Shown here: positions 19,394 through 28,031 of the stretch, one piece after another
How positions within the stretch are numbered: position 1 is the stretch's first letter
How the letters are laid out: each line of letters begins with the position of its first letter
Assembly (NCBI RefSeq): GCF_000379965.1
Contig: NZ_KB904333.1
Location: 1-64,000 of the forward strand
Source of the DNA: Hoylesella nanceiensis DSM 19126 = JCM 15639
GTDB lineage: Bacteria; Bacteroidota; Bacteroidia; Bacteroidales; Bacteroidaceae
DNA: 64,000 nucleotides
Direction: 5' to 3'
The notes under the pieces: model-generated
Seen by the model: only the letters and a program-made list of their open reading frames with translations
Told to the model about the DNA's origin: nothing
Database searches by the model: none
Position numbers and translations under genes: made by a program

Positions 19394-20026
19394 TTAATCA
19401 TCAATACCTTTCTTAGGGTCGAAGTCTTCAGGAACACCATTCACAATGATTGGAGTTTTCTCTTTCTTGTTAGCTCCGCCAAAGAATTTTTCTATCTTTA
19501 TCTTACGTTGCAACTGCATCATTCCATAAAGAATAGCTTCTGGACGTGGAGGACAGCCTGGAACATAAACATCAACAGGCACAATCTCATTAATACCACG
19601 CACAACATGATACGATGCTTTAAAAGGTCCACCGCTAATAGCGCAACCTCCAATGGCAATAATATATTTAGGTTCTGCCATTTCATCATAAAGTCGTTTA
19701 AATACGGGTGCCATCTTGTTTGTAATAGTTCCAGCACACATAATCAAATCGGCTTGTCTTGGAGAGTTACGTGTTACTTCAAAGCCAAAACGAGCAAAGT
19801 CATAACGGGCGCAACCCACACTCATAAACTCAATACCACAGCAACTTGTGGCAAAAGTTAAACTCCATAAAGAATTTGAACGTCCCCAGTTTATTAGTTG
19901 ATCTAATGAACCTGTAACCACATTCACTCCACCTTCGTGTAGTTCTTGTGCTATTTGTTCAAGGGTTTCATTGTCTTTAAATTCCTCGTAAGGAATACTC
20001 TTAATGTGCGGTTTCTTTACTTCCAT
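19394..20026 (-). CDS. nuoB: NADH:quinone oxidoreductase subunit B
   Basis: Holds the terminal 4Fe-4S cluster N2 next to the quinone site. The ligands lie in FATSCCGIEFM, in MCAGTIT and in YVPGCPPRPEAILYG. I choose the ATG at 20026 (210 residues, MEVKKPHIKS) because an AAGGAG sequence lies seven bases before it, which is unusual in this A-rich-leader genome. A start at 20047 would add seven residues. Both choices overlap the end of nuoA. The tail contains a lysine-rich stretch (GGANKKEKTP). Confidence 0.95.
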   Translation of the reverse strand: MEVKKPHIKSIPYEEFKDNETLEQIAQELHEGGVNVVTGSLDQLINWGRSNSLWSLTFATSCCGIEFMSVGCARYDFARFGFEVTRNSPRQADLIMCAGTITNKMAPVFKRLYDEMAEPKYIIAIGGCAISGGPFKASYHVVRGINEIVPVDVYVPGCPPRPEAILYGMMQLQRKIKIEKFFGGANKKEKTPIIVNGVPEDFDPKKGIDD

Positions 20027-20367
20027 TCCAAAGCTCCTTTCCGCCAAGCATAAGCAAGACCAAATACTAGTACCAAAAGAAAGAATCCAATGCTCGCTAA
20101 AGCAGTTGTTCCTATTTCTTTAACAACAACTGCCCAAGGATATAAGAACACTGTTTCTACATCAAACATCAAGAAAAGGATGGCAAACAAGTAGTAACCT
20201 ACATGAACAGGAATCCAAGATGATCCCCTTGTTGGTATACCACATTCGAATGGTTCACCCTTTACCGCATTGTAAGAACGTGGTCCTATCAACTTAGCAA
20301 TGGCGTATGCAGCCACTACAAGGAAGACAGCCGTAATTAAAACGGTAATAAATAAGATAAAATTCAT
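20017..20367 (-). CDS. nuoA: NADH:quinone oxidoreductase subunit A
   Basis: A small membrane subunit, 116 residues, with three helices. Motifs are KGEPFECGIPTRGS, with the conserved Cys of the quinone-reactive loop, and FLMFDVETVFLYPWA. A longer frame begins at 20439, but the predicted -7 box at 20428-20435 lies inside it, so the ATG at 20367 (MNFILFITVL) is the better start. It is the first gene of the ten-gene operon A-B-CD-H-I-J-K-L-M-N. Confidence 0.95.
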   Translation of the reverse strand: MNFILFITVLITAVFLVVAAYAIAKLIGPRSYNAVKGEPFECGIPTRGSSWIPVHVGYYLFAILFLMFDVETVFLYPWAVVVKEIGTTALASIGFFLLVLVFGLAYAWRKGALEWK

Positions 20368-20427
20368 AAAGATATATAGTATAATTATTTCGCACGAAAA
20401 TTCGCATTCATATTGCTTGTTATCCTG

Positions 20428-20435
20428 CAAAGGTA
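20428..20435 (-). promoter_or_regulatory. Predicted -7 element of the nuo operon
   Basis: The minus strand reads TACCTTTG, 60 bases upstream of the chosen nuoA start. It decides between the two possible nuoA starts. No -33 TTTG is evident. Confidence 0.6.
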
Positions 20436-20481
20436 ACAATTATTTTAAAAAGATTTCATTTTATACGACAAAAATTGCCAC

Positions 20482-21348
20482 TTATATATTACAAAAGTGT
20501 TGTTTTTGCGTTTCTATATGATAATTAACGAGTTCTTCTATCGGCGCTTTGATTATTTTAGCAATCTTCAATTGCAATCTATCCGCTGCCTCTTTCAATT
20601 CATTTTGAAAGTGATAGCCAATGCTACCCACCACTCCTAAGCCCAAATCAGCTCGTTTATAAGGAGTTATGTTTCGTTGAAGATATTGCACAAAGGCCTC
20701 AACCACCAGCTCACGCACCGCCTTTTCGTGTAGATGCAACTTGATAAAAGGAGCGAATGACGCCAAAAATCTATTCGGCATCGCCTCTTTATACACCTTA
20801 CTAATGATCGTTGCAACGCTCAATTCGTATTCTTCAAAGAACTCATCTCTTATGCTTTGGGGCAAACTACCTTTTAAAATACCATTTAAAAAGCGTTTTC
20901 CTAAGTCTGCTCCGCTACCTTCATCACCAAGAATAAAGCCTAAAGCAGGAGTATTTTGAACGATCTCGCCATTCAAAAACAAACAAGAATTCGAGCCAGT
21001 GCCTAATATACACGCCACACCATCAGTGTTTCCGCATACCGCCCGAGCTGCTCCCAGTAGGTCACTGTTCACCTCCAGTTTCACGTTCTCATCAAAGTAG
21101 CGTTTCAACAGCTCTTCCATCACGCCCACAAACATAGCATTACAGCCTGCGCCATAAAAGTAAATAGCCTCTACAACGCATCCTTCGCAAGCCACATTCA
21201 TAGCCAGTTGCTCCACTTCTCGTTCTATTTCGTCGTGCGATTGAATAACAGGATTCAGTCCTCCCCTATCCTTTCTAAAAACCTCTTTAGCGTGTTCAAC
21301 ACCCACCCAAGTTGTTTTTGTGCTTCCACTGTCGGCAATTAAAATCAT
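20482..21348 (-). CDS. BadF/BadG/BcrA/BcrD-type ASKHA kinase, N-acetylglucosamine kinase-like
   Basis: A cytoplasmic ATPase of about 288 residues with the ASKHA sugar-kinase fold. The phosphate-1 motif is LIADSGSTKTTW at the start. The adenosine/phosphate-2 region has ACILGTGSNSCLF and LGFILGDEGSGADLGKRFLNG, the pattern of the N-acetylglucosamine kinase group. GLGVVGSIGYHF is the late motif. Substrate is not certain; an amino-sugar kinase role in wall recycling is likely. I choose the ATG at 21348 (MILIADSG); 21357 is also possible. It runs towards nuoA with its own 3' end 46 bases from the nuo promoter box. Confidence 0.8.
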   Translation of the reverse strand: MILIADSGSTKTTWVGVEHAKEVFRKDRGGLNPVIQSHDEIEREVEQLAMNVACEGCVVEAIYFYGAGCNAMFVGVMEELLKRYFDENVKLEVNSDLLGAARAVCGNTDGVACILGTGSNSCLFLNGEIVQNTPALGFILGDEGSGADLGKRFLNGILKGSLPQSIRDEFFEEYELSVATIISKVYKEAMPNRFLASFAPFIKLHLHEKAVRELVVEAFVQYLQRNITPYKRADLGLGVVGSIGYHFQNELKEAADRLQLKIAKIIKAPIEELVNYHIETQKQHFCNI

Positions 21349-21449
21349 AGTTCGCAATCTTTTGTTTTACGTTTTCTTTTTTATACGTCTCTTTCAAGGT
21401 GATATTTAATATAAGGTACGCATACATTATAATATATTTCAAATGCTTA

Positions 21450-21608
21450 TCAATGCTGATAAACCATGAAATACAAATAAAGCAACAAACCTATTATTCC
21501 CAATAACAACACCGATTTAATTAAACAGCCTGTTATTTTCTTCACCACCACAACACCAATTACCAATGCAATAAGTGCTATGATGTATAAACTAAAATCT
21601 GAACCCAT
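21450..21608 (-). CDS. Small two-helix membrane protein, 52 residues
   Basis: A short gene that is easily missed. It begins MGSDFSLYII and ends YFMVYQH before TGA. Two hydrophobic helices (about residues 6-22 and 31-50) flank a VKKITGCLIKS linker with basic residues and one Cys. The start follows an A-rich leader typical here. It lies 101 bases upstream of the GlcNAc-kinase-like gene in the same direction. I do not recognise a named family; similar tiny membrane proteins with a basic loop are common hypotheticals in Bacteroidales. Coding status rests on composition, leader and clean membrane topology. Confidence 0.65.
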   Translation of the reverse strand: MGSDFSLYIIALIALVIGVVVVKKITGCLIKSVLLLGIIGLLLYLYFMVYQH

Positions 21609-21700
21609 TTATTTCTATTTATTATTTAAGATATATCTTTAATGCTATGTATCTTGTAAGACATACAGTGCTTCTTCGATCCACTTTCCTCACACGATGT

Positions 21701-21781
21701 AAAAGCAATGCTTTCAGTATGCAATAACATTCCTTTTAGGACATAATGTCAATGCTTTTAAAATGAATTTACTATGCTTTT
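21701..21781. repeat. 81-bp four-site element, copy 3
   Basis: Sites start at 21701 (AAAAGCAATGCTTTC), 21723 (AATAACATTCCTTTT), 21745 (AATGTCAATGCTTTT) and 21767 (ATTTACTATGCTTTT), at 22-bp pitch with the right edge GCTTTT best kept. It sits in the 533-base gap between the divergent small membrane protein gene and clpB. The rest of the gap holds the clpB promoter at 22062-22103 and nothing else I can name. Confidence 0.88.
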
Positions 21782-22061
21782 ACTATAAGAATAACCATCT
21801 GCTGTTTTCAAATATAGTGAGAAAACCACCTCTCAAGAGCTATATTTAACACAAAAAGCGATTGTTGTTGCTGTTGTTCGTTCATATCTTACATTTCAAT
21901 TCTTTAGTGGACAAAGTTACAAAAAAGCATTGTAATTACATAATTTACACCTTATTAATATAACAAAGCACTGCATGTTGATGCCAACCACCATGCACCC
22001 ACTTTCAACCGCTATGAGGGTGCAACGCAATACCAATGTTTATAAAACGCTAAAACGCGTC

Positions 22062-22103
22062 TGTCATTTTGTCATATTTATCTCATTGGTACAAAACTTG
22101 TAT
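22062..22103 (+). promoter_or_regulatory. Sigma54-like promoter with upstream TGTCA direct repeat, for clpB
   Basis: TTGGTACAAAACTTGT at 22086-22101 has GG, ten bases, then GT, close to the sigma54 -24/-12 consensus TTGGCAC-N5-TTGC. Twelve bases before it, TGTCA is repeated at 22062 and 22070 with three bases between. The usual TAnnTTTG box is absent. The clpB ATG follows 40 bases downstream, after an AAAGG-containing leader. Confidence 0.5.
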
Positions 22104-22141
22104 AATTATGCGTAGAAAACGATAAAAGAAAGGAAATAAAT

Positions 22142-24733
22142 ATGACATTAGAGAAATATACAATCAAAGCTCAAGGCGTTATACAAGAAGCAGTTAACAT
22201 TGCTCAAAGAAACGCACAACAAAGTATTGAGCCAATTCATTTGCTCAAAGCAATTATTGAAAAAGCTGGCGACATCACCAACTTTGTATTTCAAAAATTA
22301 GGTGTAAACACTGCTCATATTGTCAATTTGACAGATGCAGAATTACAACATCAACCTAAGGTGCAAGGAGGTGATCCTTACTTAAGCACTTCTTGCAATC
22401 AAATTCTATTAAAAGCAGAAGATATTGCCAAAGAGTTGGGCGATGAGTTCGTGGCTGTTGAGCCTTTATTATTGGCTCTTTTAGCTGTACAAAGCTCAGC
22501 AAGTAGAATTTTGAAAGATGCTGGTATTACCGAGAAAGACTTGAAAGCGGCTATCTTAGAGCTAAGAAAAGGCGAAAAGGTGCAAAGTCAAAGCGGCGAC
22601 GAAAACTACCAAGCACTAAGCAAATATGCTAAAAACTTGGTGGAAGATGCTCGCAATGGTAAGCTCGACCCAGTGATTGGACGTGACGAAGAGATAAGAA
22701 GAGTGCTTCAAATTCTATCTCGTAGAACCAAGAACAACCCTATATTAATTGGTGAACCAGGTACTGGTAAGACCGCAATTATCGAGGGTTTGGCTGAAAG
22801 AATTGTGCGTGGAGACGTTCCTGAGAACCTAAAAAACAAGCAAGTGTACTCTCTTGACATGGGAGCTCTTGTGGCTGGTGCCAAATATAAGGGTGAGTTT
22901 GAAGAGCGTTTGAAGGGAGTTGTGAAAGAAGTAACCAACTCTAACGGCGACATTATATTGTTTATCGACGAAATTCACACTCTTGTGGGTGCTGGAGGCG
23001 GTGAAGGTGCAATGGATGCAGCCAACATTTTGAAGCCAGCTCTTGCTCGTGGAGAATTGAGAGCCATTGGTGCTACAACACTGAACGAATATCAAAAGTA
23101 CTTTGAAAAGGACAAAGCACTTGAAAGAAGATTCCAAACTGTGTTGGTAGAAGAGCCCGATGAGATGGATGCAATATCTATTTTGCGTGGTATTAAAGAG
23201 AGATACGAGAACCATCACAAGGTAAGAATACAAGACGACGCATGTATTGCTGCCGTGAAATTGAGCGAACGCTATATATCTGATCGTTTCTTACCCGACA
23301 AAGCTATCGACCTTATGGACGAAGCAGCGGCTAAATTGCGTATGGAACGTGACTCTGTGCCCGAAGAACTCGATGAGATTTCTCGTAGATTAAAACAATT
23401 AGAGATTGAAAGAGAGGCTATTAAGCGTGAAAACGACGAGCCAAAAATCGCTCTATTAGATAAGGAAATTGCCGATCTTCGTGAGCAAGAACATTCGTTT
23501 AGAGCTAAGTGGGAAGGCGAAAAGGCTCTTGTTAATAAGATTCAACAATTGAAACAAGAGATTGAACAGCTTAAATTTGAAGCTGACAGAGCTGAACGTG
23601 AAGGCAAATACGAACGTGTTGCTGAAATTAGATATGGCAAGATTAAAACGCTTCAACAAGAGATTGAAACCATTAAGCAACAGCTTAGCGACACACAAGG
23701 AGCCGAAGGAATGGTGAGAGAAGAGGTTACAGCCGACGATATTGCTGAGGTTGTGAGCCGTTGGACAGGCATTCCTGTTACAAAGATGCTTCAAAGTGAA
23801 CGTGAAAAGCTATTGCATTTGGAAGAAGAGCTTCACCATCGTGTAATAGGTCAAGAGGAAGCAATCACTGCTGTTAGTGATGCTGTGCGCAGAAGTCGTG
23901 CAGGTATGCAAGATCCAAAGCGTCCTATTGCCTCATTTATCTTCTTAGGAACCACTGGTGTGGGTAAAACTGAGTTGGCAAAGGCTCTTGCTGAATATCT
24001 ATTTAATGATGAAACGATGCTAACTCGTATCGACATGAGTGAGTATCAAGAGAAGTTTAGTGTGTCAAGACTTATCGGTGCGCCCCCAGGATATGTGGGT
24101 TATGATGAAGGTGGACAGCTTACTGAAGCTGTTAGACGCAAACCTTACAGCGTGGTGCTATTCGATGAGATTGAAAAGGCGCATCCTGATGTGTTTAACA
24201 TCTTACTACAAGTGTTAGATGATGGTAGACTTACCGACAACAAAGGACGCACTGTGAACTTCAAAAACACTATCATCATTATGACATCTAACATGGGAAG
24301 CAATCTTATTCAACAAAAGATGGCTACCATTAACGATGAAAACAGAGAGGAAGTGATTGTTGATACGAAATATGAAGTGATGGAGATGTTGAAAAAGACT
24401 ATTCGTCCTGAATTCTTAAATCGTATTGATGAAACCATAATGTTCTTGCCTTTGAATAAGGAAGAGATTGCACAAGTGGTTGAATTACAACTTAACTCGG
24501 TGAAGAAAATGCTTACTGCTCAAGGATTTGACTTGCAATGGACAAGTAAAGCTGTTGACTTCTTAACTGAAGTGGGCTACGACCCTGAGTTTGGAGCACG
24601 CCCTGTAAAACGTGCAATACAACGTTATGTGTTGAATGACTTATCTAAAAAGATTCTATCTGAAGCGGTGTTAAGAGATAAACCTATATTGATTGACGCC
24701 AATGAAGATGAGTTGATTTTCTCGAATAAATAG
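22142..24733 (+). CDS. clpB: ATP-dependent chaperone ClpB
   Basis: A hexameric AAA+ disaggregase of 863 residues that works with DnaK to rescue aggregated proteins. It has an N-terminal Clp-N repeat domain (1-150), AAA-1 with Walker [14 protein letters not shown] and [13 protein letters not shown], and a middle coiled coil of about 400-530 rich in Glu, Lys and Gln that marks ClpB rather than ClpA or ClpC. AAA-2 has [19 protein letters not shown] and [14 protein letters not shown]. No IGL/IGF ClpP-binding loop is needed or seen. The middle domain and length are normal. The upstream promoter looks sigma54-like, and the gene is followed by a hairpin terminator. Confidence 0.98.
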   Translation: MTLEKYTIKAQGVIQEAVNIAQRNAQQSIEPIHLLKAIIEKAGDITNFVFQKLGVNTAHIVNLTDAELQHQPKVQGGDPYLSTSCNQILLKAEDIAKELGDEFVAVEPLLLALLAVQSSASRILKDAGITEKDLKAAILELRKGEKVQSQSGDENYQALSKYAKNLVEDARNGKLDPVIGRDEEIRRVLQILSRRTKNNPILIGEPGTGKTAIIEGLAERIVRGDVPENLKNKQVYSLDMGALVAGAKYKGEFEERLKGVVKEVTNSNGDIILFIDEIHTLVGAGGGEGAMDAANILKPALARGELRAIGATTLNEYQKYFEKDKALERRFQTVLVEEPDEMDAISILRGIKERYENHHKVRIQDDACIAAVKLSERYISDRFLPDKAIDLMDEAAAKLRMERDSVPEELDEISRRLKQLEIEREAIKRENDEPKIALLDKEIADLREQEHSFRAKWEGEKALVNKIQQLKQEIEQLKFEADRAEREGKYERVAEIRYGKIKTLQQEIETIKQQLSDTQGAEGMVREEVTADDIAEVVSRWTGIPVTKMLQSEREKLLHLEEELHHRVIGQEEAITAVSDAVRRSRAGMQDPKRPIASFIFLGTTGVGKTELAKALAEYLFNDETMLTRIDMSEYQEKFSVSRLIGAPPGYVGYDEGGQLTEAVRRKPYSVVLFDEIEKAHPDVFNILLQVLDDGRLTDNKGRTVNFKNTIIIMTSNMGSNLIQQKMATINDENREEVIVDTKYEVMEMLKKTIRPEFLNRIDETIMFLPLNKEEIAQVVELQLNSVKKMLTAQGFDLQWTSKAVDFLTEVGYDPEFGARPVKRAIQRYVLNDLSKKILSEAVLRDKPILIDANEDELIFSNK

Positions 24734-24761
24734 TAATTTTTGGTTAATTAGTTAGTAGTTG

Positions 24762-24818
24762 AAGTGCATGTCTTGTTTGTTTAATCCTTGATTAACGGCA
24801 AGATATGCATTTCTTTTT
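24762..24818 (+). terminator. Terminator after clpB
   Basis: Arms at 24762-24775 (AAGTGCATGTCTTG) and 24799-24812 (CAAGATATGCATTT) form an imperfect 14-bp stem followed by a T-rich run. Confidence 0.7.
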
Positions 24819-24860
24819 ATTTCTTTATACCTTAACTATCTAAAAAATACCTTCTAAGGC

Positions 24861-24892
24861 TTGGTACTTTTGTTCTTTTTATGCTACCTTTG
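24861..24892 (+). promoter_or_regulatory. Predicted promoter of the SGNH-MBOAT operon
   Basis: TACCTTTG at 24885-24892 is a perfect -7 box. TTGG at 24861 lies 20 bases before it and could be the -33 element. Confidence 0.55.
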
Positions 24893-25005
24893 CGCCTACA
24901 ATTTTGGTACCTACCTTATTTATATAGTGCAACACTTGATTGAAACAATATAGAAAGTGGGTTGCAAAAGAATATTTAAGAAGAAGAAAAAGATTGAAGA
25001 ATAAT

Positions 25006-26397
25006 ATGAACAATAGTCCTACTCGCACTTTTGTATTGATGGGAATCATCGTCTTTGTGTTATTGATGATGTATCAACTCCCTATTCTTTCGATTGGAAA
25101 CATTCAACTTCGACCTGTTCAAATCTTAAGTTCTGTGATTTCAGAGCCTGAAGAAAACAACATTGAAGTTATTCCAACGACGAAAGCTCCCAAACCTGTT
25201 ATCGCTAAAACCAATAGCGGAAAGACCATACAATTTAAGGAAACATGGTCGAAAGGCGTTCAACCTATCGTGGATTATGCCGAAGGGAACACTGGAAGTA
25301 TGGACTTTTTCTATGAACAACTGGCTAATGTGAAGAAGCTGAAACGCCCTGTTCGTATTGCTTATTATGGCGACTCGTATATCGAAGGTGACATTATGAC
25401 CTGCGATTTGCGTGAGCTTTTTCAATCTACTTATGGCGGAAACGGAGTTGGTTGGGTTGACTGTGGCTCGGCAATTATCAGCTCTCGTCGTTCTATTCGT
25501 CAACAATCGAATGGTATGAGAGAGTATGTTGCAGCTAAAAAGCCTTTCGACAAGAACCAACAAGGCATAAGTGAGCGTTATTTTATTCCTTCTTCGGGAG
25601 CTAAAGTAAAGACTGACGGAACTAAATTCTATCCTCATAGCTCTAAATGGACCAATACTTCGCTCTTCTTCTACACTCCTTCGAGTGTAAATATTCAATA
25701 TGCTTTGAGCAATAACAAAAGCGGCAACAAGGCTTTTACAGCTAAGAGTGGTGTACAAAGCTTTGAAGTGAAAGACTCTACGCAAAGTGTTTCTTATACA
25801 TTTAACAATGTTGGAGGGGGCACTTCTATCTTTGGTATGGCACTTGAGAGCAACAATGGTGTGATATTAGATAACTTTAGTATGCGTGGTTCGACTGGTC
25901 TTACTATCGCAGACATACCTGTTAACCGCTTGAAAGAATTTAACTCGGTTCGCCCCTACGACCTTATTGTTTTGCACTTTGGTTTGAACATTGCCGTGAA
26001 AGGTAACAAACTGGTGGTGATGAAGGGTTATACCAACCGCATGAAGACGGTGATTGAGCACCTAAAGGCTGCGTTTCCACGCACTGCTATACTTGTTATG
26101 AGTGTGCCTGATCGTGACCAACGCACCGCAGAAGGCATTAAAACATTGCCTGAAGTGAAACAACTTGTTGGATTGCAACAGCAACTTGCTGCCGACACAA
26201 AGGTGAGTTTCCTCAACTTCTTTGAGGCTATGGGTGGCGAAGGCAGTGTTAGTGAATTGGTGGAACGCAACATGGCAAACAAAGATTATACACATATCAG
26301 CTTCGGAGGTGGTAAAGTGGTGGCTAAAAAGATTTTCCCTTCGTTCCAAGAGGGATTGAAGAATTATAACAAACGTAAAGCCTTAGAAAGACAATGA
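25006..26397 (+). CDS. SGNH/GDSL-type hydrolase-like membrane-anchored protein, partner of MBOAT
   Basis: About 463 residues. An N-terminal membrane anchor (FVLMGIIVFVLLMMYQL) is followed by a periplasmic SGNH fold. Block I is IAYYGDSYIEGDIM with the nucleophile Ser in GDSY. LIVLHFGLNIAV is the block III-like region, and the catalytic Asp/His region is NKDYTHISFGGGK. It probably transfers or removes acyl groups on an exported polysaccharide with the MBOAT protein, whose ATG overlaps its stop by four bases. An in-frame TTG at 24940 would add 22 strongly basic residues; I prefer the ATG at 25006 with its A/G-rich leader. Substrate is unknown. Confidence 0.78.
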   Translation: MNNSPTRTFVLMGIIVFVLLMMYQLPILSIGNIQLRPVQILSSVISEPEENNIEVIPTTKAPKPVIAKTNSGKTIQFKETWSKGVQPIVDYAEGNTGSMDFFYEQLANVKKLKRPVRIAYYGDSYIEGDIMTCDLRELFQSTYGGNGVGWVDCGSAIISSRRSIRQQSNGMREYVAAKKPFDKNQQGISERYFIPSSGAKVKTDGTKFYPHSSKWTNTSLFFYTPSSVNIQYALSNNKSGNKAFTAKSGVQSFEVKDSTQSVSYTFNNVGGGTSIFGMALESNNGVILDNFSMRGSTGLTIADIPVNRLKEFNSVRPYDLIVLHFGLNIAVKGNKLVVMKGYTNRMKTVIEHLKAAFPRTAILVMSVPDRDQRTAEGIKTLPEVKQLVGLQQQLAADTKVSFLNFFEAMGGEGSVSELVERNMANKDYTHISFGGGKVVAKKIFPSFQEGLKNYNKRKALERQ

Positions 26398-27869
26398 TAA
26401 AAGATTTATTACATGTTCTGAGCTATAATGCAAAAGAACCCATGATTTTTTCGAGTGGGCTTTTTCTGTTTTTATTCTTGGGTTTCAGCTTTGTTTATAT
26501 GTGTTTGCGAAGAAAGCTCACCGCACGTTTGCTCTTTGTAACTGCATTTAGCTACTATTTCTACTATAAGAGTAGTGGTTTTTACTTCTGCTTGTTGGCG
26601 TTTGTTACCCTAACCGACTACCTCATTGCCCACACTATCTATCGCTATAAAGAGAATAAGATGCTGGGTAAGCTGCTTGTGACTTTGAGTTTGGTGGTGG
26701 ACTTGGGACTTTTGGGCTACTTTAAATATGCAAATTTCTTTGGAAGTATGCTAAGTAGCATCATTGGAAACAACTTTCAGCCATGGGATATCTTTCTTCC
26801 TGTGGGCATAAGCTTCTTTACTTTCCAAAGTTTGAGCTACACTATTGATGTTTATCGTGGTGACTTGAAGCCACTTCCAAGTATCTTAGACTACGCTTTC
26901 TACGTGTCGTTCTTCCCTCAACTCGTTGCGGGTCCTATCGTTAGGGCATCTGACTTTGCTCCACAAATACGCCAACCGCTCACCATTACGAACGAAATGT
27001 TTGCAAGAGGTGTGTATTTTATCATGATAGGTCTATTTAAAAAGGCGGTGATCAGCGATTATATTAGCGTGAACTTTGTTGAGCGTATTTTTGAGAATCC
27101 CAGTCTTTACAGCGGACTTGAAAACCTTTTAGGTATTTATGGCTATGCAATGCAGATTTATTGCGACTTCTCTGGCTACTCGGATATGGCTATTGGTATT
27201 GCACTTTTATTGGGTTTCCACTTCCCTATGAACTTTAATGCCCCCTACTCGAGCGTTAGTATCACCGACTTTTGGCGTCGTTGGCACATCAGTTTATCGA
27301 CTTGGATTCGTGATTACATCTATATTTCGTTCGGAGGAAATAGAAAAGGAAAGGTTAGACAATATGTAAACCTTATTATCACCATGCTTCTTGGTGGTTT
27401 ATGGCATGGCGCAAGTATGAATTTTGTGGTGTGGGGAGGATTGCATGGTGTGGCTCTTGCTATTCATAAGTATTATAGAAGTGAAGTGTTGCACCACGAT
27501 GCGAAATATAAGAGCACTGGATTGAAACGTTTAGGGGCTATCTTTGTGACCTTTAATTTTGTGTGCTTTGCTTGGTTGTTCTTTAGAAACACATCATTTG
27601 ACGCCAGTTTATTGATGCTCAACAGAATCTTTACATCGTTCCACATTGAGCTTCTTCCACAAATATTCGAAGGCTATAAATATGTATTTGCATTGATGCT
27701 CTTTGGCTATGTTACGCACTTTGTGCCCAACAAGTGGCAAGAAGGCTGCATAACCGCAATTGGAAAGACTAACGTTGTGATACAAGCTCTGCTCATTGTG
27801 TCGGTGATCTATATGGTTATTCAAATCAAGAGTAGCGACATTCAGCCATTTATTTATTTCCAATTCTAA
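26394..27869 (+). CDS. MBOAT family O-acyltransferase (AlgI-like)
   Basis: A polytopic inner-membrane acyltransferase of 491 residues. The core motifs are FFPQLVAGPIVRASDF, YCDFSGYSDMAIGIALLLGFHFPMNF, DFWRRWHISLSTWIRDYIYI and the catalytic His in LLGGLWHGASMNFVVWGGLHG. Proteins of this class pass acetyl groups across the membrane for O-acetylation of alginate-like polymers, peptidoglycan or other glycans. The four-base overlap with the SGNH gene argues for a two-protein acylation system. No polysaccharide synthase is adjacent, so the acceptor is not identified. Confidence 0.92.
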   Translation: MIKDLLHVLSYNAKEPMIFSSGLFLFLFLGFSFVYMCLRRKLTARLLFVTAFSYYFYYKSSGFYFCLLAFVTLTDYLIAHTIYRYKENKMLGKLLVTLSLVVDLGLLGYFKYANFFGSMLSSIIGNNFQPWDIFLPVGISFFTFQSLSYTIDVYRGDLKPLPSILDYAFYVSFFPQLVAGPIVRASDFAPQIRQPLTITNEMFARGVYFIMIGLFKKAVISDYISVNFVERIFENPSLYSGLENLLGIYGYAMQIYCDFSGYSDMAIGIALLLGFHFPMNFNAPYSSVSITDFWRRWHISLSTWIRDYIYISFGGNRKGKVRQYVNLIITMLLGGLWHGASMNFVVWGGLHGVALAIHKYYRSEVLHHDAKYKSTGLKRLGAIFVTFNFVCFAWLFFRNTSFDASLLMLNRIFTSFHIELLPQIFEGYKYVFALMLFGYVTHFVPNKWQEGCITAIGKTNVVIQALLIVSVIYMVIQIKSSDIQPFIYFQF

Positions 27870-27947
27870 AGGGAAAAGAATTCGACAAACAGATATTCGT
27901 TTGACTGTGCGTGTCCGTTAAGAAGTTTAAAGGATATGAGGATATAG

Positions 27948-27985
27948 AAAAAGCAATGCCTTAATGATTTAAGGCATTGCTTTTT
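27948..27985. terminator. Perfect bidirectional hairpin terminator
   Basis: A 17-bp perfect stem (27948-27964 with 27969-27985) and a TGAT loop separate the convergent MBOAT and mtnN genes. A tracts and T tracts flank it so that it can work in both directions. Its outer ends, AAAAGCAATGC and GCATTGCTTTT, equal the edges of the 81-bp element sites. Confidence 0.92.
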
Positions 27986-28031
27986 TGGTTTCTTGTAAAT
28001 ATCGTTTGAGAAGCATGAAAGCCTCTGCAAG

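Noticed and set aside
22021-22141. CIRCE or HspR operator before clpB
   Set aside because: Neither the CIRCE inverted repeat nor an HAIR-type repeat is present; only the TGTCA direct repeat and sigma54-like element were found.
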